The notes under the pieces are model-generated. The model ran no database searches. It was not told where the DNA came from and worked only from the letters and a program-made list of their open reading frames with translations. DNA of 32,345 nt from Burkholderiaceae bacterium (GTDB taxonomy: Bacteria; Pseudomonadota; Gammaproteobacteria; Burkholderiales; Burkholderiaceae_D): the NCBI GenBank assembly GCA_019745005.1, contig JAIETO010000112.1, forward strand, positions 1 to 32,345. The letters run 5' to 3'. Positions 18,221-27,178 of this stretch are shown piece after piece. The translations under genes were made by a program, and so were the position numbers. Numbering within the stretch: the stretch's first letter is position 1; every line of letters starts with the position of its first letter.

Positions 18221-19240
18221 ATGGTGAAACAGTATACAAATTTTGTACATTGCGCTCGACTAGTCGTAATTCTTAAGTTGTTTTTTTTTGCGACCTTTGC
18301 TGACGCAAAATCCGACATAGCAAGCATCAATTCGTTCGATGAGACGTCGCGTCAAATTCAAGTGCTTTATCAATCGGAGCAATTTTCTAGCTTAGAAGAA
18401 GCGATTAATGCGCTTGTTTTTAGTACTGAAAAATTTTCATCAGGAAAACCGAAAGCGAGTGCCGTATATTGGGCATTTCGGCAGCAAATGCCGGCGCCTG
18501 GGGTAGATATCAATGAAATAGAGCGAATAAGACGATGGCGTGGCCAAGTTCCACTTTCTCCTTACACTGACTTTGCTGAAAGTCGATATTGGTATGCACT
18601 CGCTTGGAACGCTCGTGGGAATGGTTTCTCCAACAATGTCACCAATAAATCATGGCAAGCATTTAATACAAATTTGCTACAAGCAGAAAAAGTCTTGTTA
18701 GAAAGTTCTGCGTCGCTCAAAGGTACACCGCTTTGGCATCATCTACTTTTAGCAATTGCGCAAGACTCCGAAGAAACCAAGAGTAATGCAAACGACGTAT
18801 TAGTAGCCGCTGCACTTAAGTGGCCCCAATACTACGATCTGTACGAACTTCGCCTAACCCGATTAGTTCCCAAATGGGGTGGTGATTGGCAGACGGTCGA
18901 CACATTTATCGCGGCCTGGACGAATAAACAGTTCGACACCGAAGGTAGGTCGCTTTACGCACGTCTTTACATCAGTATGCAAATAAAGAATCCAGTACCC
19001 GTCAACGAGATTAGGCTGCATTGGAACGAGCTGAAAAACAGCTTCAACGACCTGATAAAACGCTATCCAGATCCAAAATTTAAAAATCTATTTGCAAGCT
19101 ACGCCTGTCTGGTTGGAGATAAAATTCAATATCGCAAATCGATCAGTGCGCTCAATTCAAAAGAATTAAATGCTAACGATTGGCTTCCAGAGGCCAGCGC
19201 GGCAAATTGCACGAGTTTAAATCAGTTCATTAATTCGTAA
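18221..19240 (+). CDS. Exported protein of unknown function (possibly DUF4034-like)
   Basis: Signal-peptide-like N-terminus, SD GGGAGAG before ATG 18221; helical repeats; ESRYWYALAWNARGNG segment; family assignment uncertain. Confidence 0.65.
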   Translation: MVKQYTNFVHCARLVVILKLFFFATFADAKSDIASINSFDETSRQIQVLYQSEQFSSLEEAINALVFSTEKFSSGKPKASAVYWAFRQQMPAPGVDINEIERIRRWRGQVPLSPYTDFAESRYWYALAWNARGNGFSNNVTNKSWQAFNTNLLQAEKVLLESSASLKGTPLWHHLLLAIAQDSEETKSNANDVLVAAALKWPQYYDLYELRLTRLVPKWGGDWQTVDTFIAAWTNKQFDTEGRSLYARLYISMQIKNPVPVNEIRLHWNELKNSFNDLIKRYPDPKFKNLFASYACLVGDKIQYRKSISALNSKELNANDWLPEASAANCTSLNQFINS

Positions 19241-19272
19241 GTCCTAAAAATATTTTTTAATAGAAGATAAAT

Positions 19273-19941
19273 ATGCTAAAAGCTTTGTTAATTTTAATCG
19301 CTATATTTTATGGAAATTTTTCCAACGCTAAGCAGCCTATCGAGGTGCTCCCGCCTGACTATGTGCTGAATGGAAAAACGAAGGCTGATTTGTCCGCGAC
19401 TTGGTGGCAGTGGGCGTTTTCAACGAATGATGAAATAAATCCTGTGCGCGACAAATCCGGGATTAATTGCGGCGTCGGGCAGAATGGAAATGTATGGTTT
19501 CTCGCTGGCGGATTTGGCTCGTCCAAAATTTCTAGGCGTTGCGAAATTCCTTCAAATAAATACGTATTTTTCCCGGTAATAAATATGGCATATTGGCCAA
19601 GACAAGGAAGCGAAAATTACACATGCGAACAAGCCAAAATAAACGCTTCATCGAACAACAACAACGCGATCAATTTGTTTGTCGAAATTGATGGCGTTCA
19701 GTTAGAAAATGTCCGGCAATTTAGAGCCAGAACCGAAGAGTGCTTTGATATTTTCGCGAAGGTCGATAGATCCTTAAATCCCTATAATGCATATCCATCG
19801 GCGTCAGATGGATATTGGGTTTTGCTTAAACCGCTGTCGAAAGGTAAGCACACTGTAAAGTTTGGCGGGGGCTATAACGCAGCGGGAAATCCGCTTGGCC
19901 GTATGCTTCAAGATATTGAATATGAAATCACGGTCAAATGA
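19273..19941 (+). CDS. Exported Cys-containing protein of unknown function
   Basis: Signal peptide, then DLSATWWQWAFSTNDEINPVRDKSGINCGVGQNGNVWFLAGGF...RRCEIPSNKYVFFPVINM. Confidence 0.7.
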   Translation: MLKALLILIAIFYGNFSNAKQPIEVLPPDYVLNGKTKADLSATWWQWAFSTNDEINPVRDKSGINCGVGQNGNVWFLAGGFGSSKISRRCEIPSNKYVFFPVINMAYWPRQGSENYTCEQAKINASSNNNNAINLFVEIDGVQLENVRQFRARTEECFDIFAKVDRSLNPYNAYPSASDGYWVLLKPLSKGKHTVKFGGGYNAAGNPLGRMLQDIEYEITVK

Positions 19942-20404
19942 ACTAATGACACCACCGTAAAGTCTCACAAATCGACTCTGAAGCATTTCGTAAGCGAATT
20001 TAATATCCAAAGAAAGCTAGTTTGCTTTCACCGTGAACGATTTCTCAAAAAACTCTATAGGTTGCATTTGAAGCTTTCATATACTGGCACCAGTAATTTA
20101 TTTACATGCAATATTTCAAAGGCGCAAAAAGGCAAAGTTTCTACAAAAAAATGGCAGTATCGATAAAGTGGTGTAAATAAGTAACCGGTGAAATTGGATC
20201 GTAATTTCTGAATTTGTAGTTGGTCGAAAGAAGAAAAAAATATCCCAAATGAAGTAACGAAATCTAACCAGCACTCTCCAATTTTCCGAAACCTCAGACT
20301 CAATTCAAATCGAATTCCGACAAGCCGCACCTTGCAGCGCAGCATAAAAAACCTCGCTTCGAATGAAATCAAGCACTTAGCCTTTTACGCCACAAAAGCA
20401 TGAT

Positions 20405-20421
20405 TGGGCACACTGTTTGCT
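20405..20421 (+). promoter_or_regulatory. Candidate sigma-54 (-24/-12) promoter
   Basis: TGGGCACACTGTTTGCT: invariant GG and GC separated by 10 nt; close to YTGGCACGrNNNTTGCW; upstream of the ABC/TCS operon. Confidence 0.6.
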
Positions 20422-20640
20422 ATACGATAGAAGCAAGCATCAGTTTCTTCCTTGCGCGGAATACGTTGAGGTTGAGTACGGTTTGGCTTCAAATAAATCA
20501 TGCATCTGACTTCAATGTTGTTTATGAATTGCGTTCGTGAAGAAAAATAAAAAATCAAATTGGGTGCGAGTCTGTGATTGACCTTATTCACAAACTGACG
20601 TATTCGCATTTGTAAATCCACCTAAAAACTAGGAGACACC

Positions 20641-21615
20641 ATGACTAAAATTTTTACCTCGCTTTGTGCCATTACGCTCGCGTTTTCGGCCTTCACCGCC
20701 CACGCTGCAGACGATGTGATCCGCCTTGGCAATTTGAAGCTCGCTCATTTTGCGGCCGTGTCCTACATTAAAGAGATCGCGCCGAAATGTGGCATTACCG
20801 TGCAAGAAAGCACGTTTGCTAAGGGGCTGGATATTATGCAAGCGATGATTGCGGGCGAACTTGATGTGGGTGCGACGGCTTCTGAGGCGGCAATTTCTGG
20901 TCGTGCGAAAGGTGTGCCGATTTACATTGTGGCGGGATTTGCAAAGGGTGGCGCACGCTTGGTGGCGCGCCCTGATTTGGGCATTAAAACAGTAAAAGAT
21001 CTCAAGGGCAAAAAAGTCGGCGTAACGCGCGGTAGCATACAAGAAGTTTTGTTGGCGGCAGAGTTGTCTCAAAATGGTTTGAGTTCTGCCGACGTACCGG
21101 GCAAAGACGTGCAAATTATTTACTTGTCTTACCCCGACCTAAACCAAGCGCTGCTCGGCAAGAACGTTGATGCAATCATGCAAACCGAACCGCAATCATC
21201 ACAGGCGATTAATAAGAATTTTGGTGTGGAGATCATCAAACCTTACGACACGCCGATTGGCTCGCCAATTCGCACTTTGGTGATGACAGAGAAGTTTTAC
21301 AAAGAGCGCCGCCCTCTGGCAGAAAAATTTATGCGTTGTTTTGTTGAAGCCACAAAAACCTTTATTGACGATAAAGCCATTGCGCAAAAATACGTCACAC
21401 AGACGATTTTTAAAGGGCAAATTACCGCCGATGATTTTAACGATGCCATCGATAATTCGGGCTACACCTACGACATTACCGCCGCACACATTCAAACTAC
21501 GACGGATGTCATGGCACAGCATGGCATAGGCAAAATGATGCCGCCGCCAATAGCGAAAGATTGGGTAAAAACCGATTTGCTTGATCAAGCGAAAAAATCG
21601 CTCAATATCAAATAA
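20641..21615 (+). CDS. ABC transporter periplasmic substrate-binding protein (NMT1/SsuA/TauA-like)
   Basis: Signal peptide ending AHAADD; IRLGNLKLAHFAAVSYI...GELDVGATASEAAI...KDLKGKKVGVTRGS; SD AGGAGA. Confidence 0.9.
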   Translation: MTKIFTSLCAITLAFSAFTAHAADDVIRLGNLKLAHFAAVSYIKEIAPKCGITVQESTFAKGLDIMQAMIAGELDVGATASEAAISGRAKGVPIYIVAGFAKGGARLVARPDLGIKTVKDLKGKKVGVTRGSIQEVLLAAELSQNGLSSADVPGKDVQIIYLSYPDLNQALLGKNVDAIMQTEPQSSQAINKNFGVEIIKPYDTPIGSPIRTLVMTEKFYKERRPLAEKFMRCFVEATKTFIDDKAIAQKYVTQTIFKGQITADDFNDAIDNSGYTYDITAAHIQTTTDVMAQHGIGKMMPPPIAKDWVKTDLLDQAKKSLNIK

Positions 21616-21626
21616 GGGGATACGTA

Positions 21627-22448
21627 ATGAGTCGTTTTCAATGGCGCGACATCGGCGTCGGTTTAATTGTGCCCGTGCTGTTAATCGGCTTGTGGCAAGT
21701 GGCTGCGCAGATGGCATGGGTGAACCCACAAATTTTGCCCTCGCCTTATGCGGTAGCGCATAAATGGGTGCAGTATCTTTTACCGCAAACACCGTTTGAC
21801 CAAGCAAATATGAGTTGGATTAAATGGGTGTTTTCTGGTGAACTGATTATCGATTCATTTACCAGTATGGTGCGCGTGGTTTCAGGCTTTGCCCTCGGTG
21901 CAGGCTTGGCACTGCCCTTAGGTTTGTTGATGGGTGCCAGCGCGCGCATGTATTCATTGTTTAACCCGATGATGCAAGTGCTCCGCCCTATTCCGCCGAT
22001 TGCCTATATTCCTTTGGCGATTTTATGGTTTGGCTTGGGCAACCCGCCTGCGATATTTCTGATTGCAATTGGCGCGTTTTTTCCTGTGTTGATCAACACC
22101 ATTGCGGGTGTTCGGCATGTCGATGGTATCTATATTCGTGCCGCACGTAATCTGGGTGCCAACCAAACCACCATGTTTATGCGAGTGATGTTGCCTGCCG
22201 CCGTGCCCTATATTTTGTCTGGCGTGCGCATCGGTATCGGCACCGCATTTATTGTTGTGATTGTCTCCGAAATGATCGCCGTCAATAACGGTTTGGGTTT
22301 TCGTATTCTCGAAGCGCGTGAGTATTTTTGGTCGGACAAAATCATTGCCGGCATGATCAGTATCGGTATGCTGGGTTTGGCAATCGATTTGGCAATGAAC
22401 AAGCTCAATAACTATCTTCTCAGATGGCATCGTGGATTGGAACATTAA
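21627..22448 (+). CDS. ABC transporter permease (SsuC/TauC-like)
   Basis: Multi-TM; EAA-loop-like YIRAARNLGANQTTMFMRVMLPAAVPYILSGVRIGIGTAFIVVIVSEM. Confidence 0.94.
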   Translation: MSRFQWRDIGVGLIVPVLLIGLWQVAAQMAWVNPQILPSPYAVAHKWVQYLLPQTPFDQANMSWIKWVFSGELIIDSFTSMVRVVSGFALGAGLALPLGLLMGASARMYSLFNPMMQVLRPIPPIAYIPLAILWFGLGNPPAIFLIAIGAFFPVLINTIAGVRHVDGIYIRAARNLGANQTTMFMRVMLPAAVPYILSGVRIGIGTAFIVVIVSEMIAVNNGLGFRILEAREYFWSDKIIAGMISIGMLGLAIDLAMNKLNNYLLRWHRGLEH

Positions 22449-23258
22449 ATGAACTCGACACAAATGAACGCGACACAAATACATATTAACGATGTACACA
22501 AAGTCTTTAAGAGCAATGAACGCGATGTGGTGGCGTTAAAGGGTATTAACTTAGAGATACCGGAGGGTCAATTCGTTTGCTTACTTGGCCCTTCTGGCTG
22601 CGGCAAATCAACTCTGTTGAATGCCATTGCTGGTTTCTCTTTACCCAGTAGCGGCAGCATTACCGCGAACAAACAAACCGTGCAGGCGCCAGGGCCAGAT
22701 CGCGGCATGGTTTTTCAGGAATATGCGCTGTTCCCTTGGATGACGGTTGAAAAAAACATTGCCTTTGGATTGGAAATTAAGGGCAGCGATAAAAATACAA
22801 TTGAGCCGATAGTCAGTAAATTATTGGACAAGCTGGGTTTGACTGAGTTTCGCCAACGCTTCCCGAAAGATTTATCGGGCGGTATGCGCCAACGTGTTGC
22901 CATCGCGCGAGTGCTGGCACTGGATTCACCCATCATGCTGATGGACGAACCCTTTGGTGCACTAGATGCGCTAACCCGGCGCAATCTGCAAGACGAGCTT
23001 TTGCGCATTTGGTCGGAGCTGGGCAAAACCGTCATTTTTGTCACGCATAGTATTGAAGAAGCGATTTACCTTGCTGACCGCATCATTGTGATGACCTACC
23101 GCCCCGGTACCGTGAAGCGCGATATTTTGGTTGACTTACCCCGTCTACGCGATCCGGCTTCGGCTGAATTTAATACCTTAAAACGTGAACTCGGACAATT
23201 GGTGATGGAGGAGCAGCAACGGCATCATCAATCCGAAATGATGGCGGCGGTGGACTAA
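22449..23258 (+). CDS. ABC transporter ATP-binding protein (SsuB/TauB-like)
   Basis: Walker A GPSGCGKST, signature LSGGMRQRVAIARVL, Walker B IMLMDEPFGALD, H-loop VTHSIEEA. Confidence 0.97.
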   Translation: MNSTQMNATQIHINDVHKVFKSNERDVVALKGINLEIPEGQFVCLLGPSGCGKSTLLNAIAGFSLPSSGSITANKQTVQAPGPDRGMVFQEYALFPWMTVEKNIAFGLEIKGSDKNTIEPIVSKLLDKLGLTEFRQRFPKDLSGGMRQRVAIARVLALDSPIMLMDEPFGALDALTRRNLQDELLRIWSELGKTVIFVTHSIEEAIYLADRIIVMTYRPGTVKRDILVDLPRLRDPASAEFNTLKRELGQLVMEEQQRHHQSEMMAAVD

Positions 23259-23812
23259 TGGCGCCCCGCATCCCCAGCGTGCCAGACGCGCAACTACAAC
23301 CTGCCGACGTGGTTGACACAATTAAAAAACGCCGTGGCGGCAAATTGCTTAACCTTGATCGCATGTTGTTAAACAGCCCACCCTATGCCGTGGGGTGGAA
23401 TACTTTCTTGGGTGCAGTGCGAACGGGGCTGACGCTTGACCCTAAGCTACGTGAGCTAGCCATTTGCGCCGTTGCCGTGCTAACGCGCGCGAAGTATGAG
23501 TACGACCAACATGCGCCAGAGTTCTTGATTAACGGTGGTTTGCAAACCCAACTCGATGCGCTGCGCGGCTTTGAGTTTAAATATCTTTTGCAAAAAGATT
23601 CGCCTCTGTTTAACCAAGTCGAACAGGCAACCTTGGCCTTAGCGCAAGAGATGACGCAAAAAGTGCAAGTCAGCGACGCCTGTTTCGACGAAATCAAAGC
23701 ATGTCTGAACGACACGCAGCAATTAGTTGAATTGGTTGGCGTGATTGCGGCGTACAACATGGTCGCTCGCTTTTTAGTTGCCCTAGAGGTTGCGGATGAA
23801 AACAGCAAATAG
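23258..23812 (+). CDS. Carboxymuconolactone decarboxylase (CMD)-family protein
   Basis: KLRELAICAVAVLTRAKYEYDQHAPEFLINGG; start overlaps the ATPase stop (TAATG). Confidence 0.85.
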   Translation: MAPRIPSVPDAQLQPADVVDTIKKRRGGKLLNLDRMLLNSPPYAVGWNTFLGAVRTGLTLDPKLRELAICAVAVLTRAKYEYDQHAPEFLINGGLQTQLDALRGFEFKYLLQKDSPLFNQVEQATLALAQEMTQKVQVSDACFDEIKACLNDTQQLVELVGVIAAYNMVARFLVALEVADENSK

Positions 23813-23845
23813 CTATCGCCTCAAAACACTGAAGTTAATAATGAA

Positions 23846-25777
23846 ATGAACCGTCTTCTCGCTTGGTGGCAACTACGCCAAGTTAGTAGGCGGCTGCGCA
23901 TATTTACTTATGCCACTTTATTTGCAGCGGTGCTTGCCATCAGCTACTTCGTTGGGGCACGCGTGGCAACGCAAAACGTGGTAGATGCAAGTACGCGGCA
24001 ATTACAAATTCTGAGTGGTGACGTTGAGTCAATCTTAGAGCGTTACGAATCGCTACCCTACTCGCTCTCAGTACAATCATCTACGGCGCTTGCCTTGCAA
24101 CACCCGAATAGCGAAGCAAGCCAACGGCTTAACCAAATTCTTAGCGCCGTGCAAAGCCAAGCAAAAGTGGCGGCAATTTATCTCATGAACAAGGATGGCG
24201 AAACCATTGCCACGAGCAATTGGAATACACCACAAAGTTACATCAACAAAAACTTCGGTTTCCGCCCTTACTTCATTGAAGCCATGCAGGGGCGAACGGG
24301 GCGCTTTTATGGCATAGGCAGTACCACTGCCGAGCCGGGTTATTTTATTGCGCAGCCAGTGTATGCGGAGGACGACCCGACAAACGACGCAACCGCTTTT
24401 GCGAAAGACAGTGCGACTGTTCTTCAACAATTTCCAGCAATTTCCTCTGAAGAAAATCAAGAAAAAAAAGCGCAAGGTTATAAAAAACCCATAGGCGTGC
24501 TTGCCGTCAAAATCAGCCTGAAAGATTTCTCTACGGCGTGGCGCGGCATTGTTGAGCCGATTGCGCTCGTAGATAAATGGGGCGTGATTTTTTTAAGTAA
24601 TCGCTCTGAATGGCAGTACAGAAGTTTAGGCATACTCGACGTTGATGCCCAACAAGAAATGCAAAAAAGCTTGCAATACGTGGGGCAAGTCATCACCCCG
24701 CTTGCTGCAAAAGATTTGCGGTTAGCCAGCACGAGTGAAACAGAACTCAAGATGGCGATAAGTCGCAAGCTCGGCAGACTGGATTGGCGCTTATTGATGT
24801 TGCCCAACCAGAACGCAATCAATCGAAGTGCGGGGCTTTGGGCGCTTGGCGCTGCCCTAATCATGCTGTGTTTAGGGCTATGGCTGCGTATTGTTGCGCA
24901 GCGCCAGCGGCAGTTGGAAGAACGCGGCTTAGCACGCGCCGCCTTGCAAGCAGCGGCAGATGAATTGGAGCATGAGATCGCGAAACGGACGATGGAACTC
25001 ACCGAAGCAAACCAATCTATTGCTGTGAAATATGCCAAGCTAAAAGAAACAGAGCAACTACTGCGCGTGACGCAAAATGAATTGGTGCAAGCGGGAAAAC
25101 TCACTATGTTGGGTCAGATGGCGGCGGGCGTCACGCATGAGCTTAATCAACCCCTGACGGCGATACGGGCCTTTTCTGAAAACGCCGCCACATTCTTAGA
25201 ACGCGGTGAGCCGCAAAGGGCGCAAGAAAATTTGCGCATGATTAATGCGGCGAGCGCGCGCATGGGTAGCATCATTGCGCAACTCAAAGGCTTTGGCGAG
25301 CGCAAGGACAATGAACTGGATGACGTTGTATTGGCGCAAGTCATTTATAGCGCGGCAAAGCTCCTGGAAAACGACTTCGACACACAAAAATGTGCGTTGC
25401 ATATTTTTGTGCAAGACGAAGTATCAATCAAAGGTGATGCGGTACGAATCGAGCAAGTGTTGATTAATCTGTTAAAAAACGCGCTCGACGCTTCAGAAAA
25501 AGCGAATGAAAAGCTCGTCACGGTAAAACTTGAAAAACAAAAAGACAAGGCGGTGATTACGATAGAAGACCGCGGTGAAGGCTTGACCGACATGGTGGCG
25601 GCCAAATTGTTCGAGCCGTTTTTTACGACCAAAGAATCCGGTAAAGGTTTAGGTTTGGGGCTGGCAATTTCTTCTTCCATCATACAAGCCATGAATGGAA
25701 GTTTGCTTGCAAAAAATCGTTCTGAGAATAATACTGAATTAGGCGCGATGTTTATCCTTACCCTACCGATAGCCTGA
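23846..25777 (+). CDS. DctB-like sensor histidine kinase
   Basis: Two TM segments flanking a cache-like domain, HisKA GQMAAGVTHELNQPLTAIRAFSENA, HATPase NLLKNALDAS, GKGLGLGLAISSSI. Confidence 0.94.
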   Translation: MNRLLAWWQLRQVSRRLRIFTYATLFAAVLAISYFVGARVATQNVVDASTRQLQILSGDVESILERYESLPYSLSVQSSTALALQHPNSEASQRLNQILSAVQSQAKVAAIYLMNKDGETIATSNWNTPQSYINKNFGFRPYFIEAMQGRTGRFYGIGSTTAEPGYFIAQPVYAEDDPTNDATAFAKDSATVLQQFPAISSEENQEKKAQGYKKPIGVLAVKISLKDFSTAWRGIVEPIALVDKWGVIFLSNRSEWQYRSLGILDVDAQQEMQKSLQYVGQVITPLAAKDLRLASTSETELKMAISRKLGRLDWRLLMLPNQNAINRSAGLWALGAALIMLCLGLWLRIVAQRQRQLEERGLARAALQAAADELEHEIAKRTMELTEANQSIAVKYAKLKETEQLLRVTQNELVQAGKLTMLGQMAAGVTHELNQPLTAIRAFSENAATFLERGEPQRAQENLRMINAASARMGSIIAQLKGFGERKDNELDDVVLAQVIYSAAKLLENDFDTQKCALHIFVQDEVSIKGDAVRIEQVLINLLKNALDASEKANEKLVTVKLEKQKDKAVITIEDRGEGLTDMVAAKLFEPFFTTKESGKGLGLGLAISSSIIQAMNGSLLAKNRSENNTELGAMFILTLPIA

Positions 25778-25795
25778 CCTACCGAAAAACCAAGC

Positions 25796-27178
25796 ATGAA
25801 AGAAAACCAAGCTACTACTTTAATTGCACGAATTGATGTCATCGTGGTGGAAGACGAAGACGCCGTGCGCCTTGCGACGCTACAAACCTTGGAGCTGGGC
25901 GGCTTTAAGGCAATCGGTTTCGCAACTGCTGAACAAGCCTTAGCAAACATTACCGCCAACTTTGGCGGCATCATCGTCAGCGACGTGCGTTTGCCGCATG
26001 CCTCCGGCCTCGACCTGCTTGCGCAAGTCGTCAAGCTTGATGCAGACTGCCCTATCATCATGATGACGGGTCATGGGCACATCGAAATGGCGGTGGAAGC
26101 CATGCGCCAAGGTGCGTATGATTTTATTGAAAAGCCATTTTCTTCTGATCGCCTGATTGCTTCCGTAAAGCGTGCCTATGAGAAACGGCGACTCGTGATA
26201 GAGAATCGCCGCTTAAAACTTGCGTGGACTTTGCATCCTGATTTACCGCCACTCATCGGCCAATCACTAAGCATTGAACAATTACGCAAGCAAATTTCTA
26301 TGCTGGGCAGTGTCGCCGTTGACGTGCTGATTAATGGCGAAACCGGTACGGGCAAAGAAGTGGTGGCGCGCCATTTACACGCTGCCAGCGGCTGTAAAGG
26401 CCCATTCGTTGCGATTAATTGCGGTGCCTTGCCAGAGGCAATTTTCGAGAGTGAAATTTTTGGGCACGAAGCCGGCGCCTTCACCAATGCGCAAAAAAAA
26501 CGCATAGGAAAATTAGAGTTCGCTGATCAGGGCACTGTTTTTCTTGATGAGATCGAGAGCATGCCAATCGCGCTACAAATCAAGATGCTGCGCGTGCTAC
26601 AAGAAAGAGAAATTGAACGGGTAGGTAGTAATCAAATCATTCCGCTTAACTGCCGCGTCATTGCAGCGACCAAAGAGAACTTGCTGGCCCTGAGCCAAAA
26701 AGGTTTGTTCCGTGCAGATCTCTATTACCGCCTCAACGCCGTACAAATTTCTTTGCCGCCATTACGCGAAAGGCGCGATGATATTCCGGTTTTACTTGCG
26801 CAATTTTTTCAGTTTGCCGCGCAGAGGTTTTCTCGCCCACTTCCGACGTGGAACGCACAACAAATGCAGACTTGGCAGGCACAAGATTGGCCGGGCAATG
26901 TCAGGGAATTGGCGCATTTTGCTGATCGCTACGTCTTGGGCTTAGAGTTTAGCGATGCCACCAACCAAGCACCTAAGAGCGTGCTTTCTTTGGTTGATGC
27001 GATTGATCAGTTTGAACGTGACATGATTCAAAAAACCTACGACACGCACGACGGCAATGTCGCAGAAACGGCACTTGCCTTAAACATGCCGAAAAAAACG
27101 CTCTATGACAAACTCAAGAAATACCAAATTCACGCTAGCGCGGAAAGCACCAAGCTTGTAGATCGACCTATGCTATGA
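25796..27178 (+). CDS. DctD-like sigma-54-dependent response regulator
   Basis: REC domain, Walker A GETGTGKE, variant loop GAFTNA, GTVFLDEIESMP, Fis-type HTH at C-terminus. Confidence 0.95.
   Translation: MKENQATTLIARIDVIVVEDEDAVRLATLQTLELGGFKAIGFATAEQALANITANFGGIIVSDVRLPHASGLDLLAQVVKLDADCPIIMMTGHGHIEMAVEAMRQGAYDFIEKPFSSDRLIASVKRAYEKRRLVIENRRLKLAWTLHPDLPPLIGQSLSIEQLRKQISMLGSVAVDVLINGETGTGKEVVARHLHAASGCKGPFVAINCGALPEAIFESEIFGHEAGAFTNAQKKRIGKLEFADQGTVFLDEIESMPIALQIKMLRVLQEREIERVGSNQIIPLNCRVIAATKENLLALSQKGLFRADLYYRLNAVQISLPPLRERRDDIPVLLAQFFQFAAQRFSRPLPTWNAQQMQTWQAQDWPGNVRELAHFADRYVLGLEFSDATNQAPKSVLSLVDAIDQFERDMIQKTYDTHDGNVAETALALNMPKKTLYDKLKKYQIHASAESTKLVDRPML

Noticed and set aside
20084-20099. 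TGGCACCAGTAATTTA as a sigma-54 promoter
   Set aside because: It has a good -24 half but no GC at the required -12 position; the match at 20405-20421 is much better.
20629-21114. 161-aa minus-strand ORF
   Set aside because: Fully opposite the start of the substrate-binding protein; low-quality composition and no recognisable motif.
21199-22499. Antisense ORFs of 158-202 aa over the SBP and permease genes
   Set aside because: His/Arg/Asn-rich shadow frames on the complement of clear ABC transporter genes.
24478-26061. Long antisense ORFs (24478..25104 and 25345..26061, minus strand)
   Set aside because: They lie opposite well-recognised kinase and regulator genes and have Ser-rich shadow-ORF composition with no domain signature.
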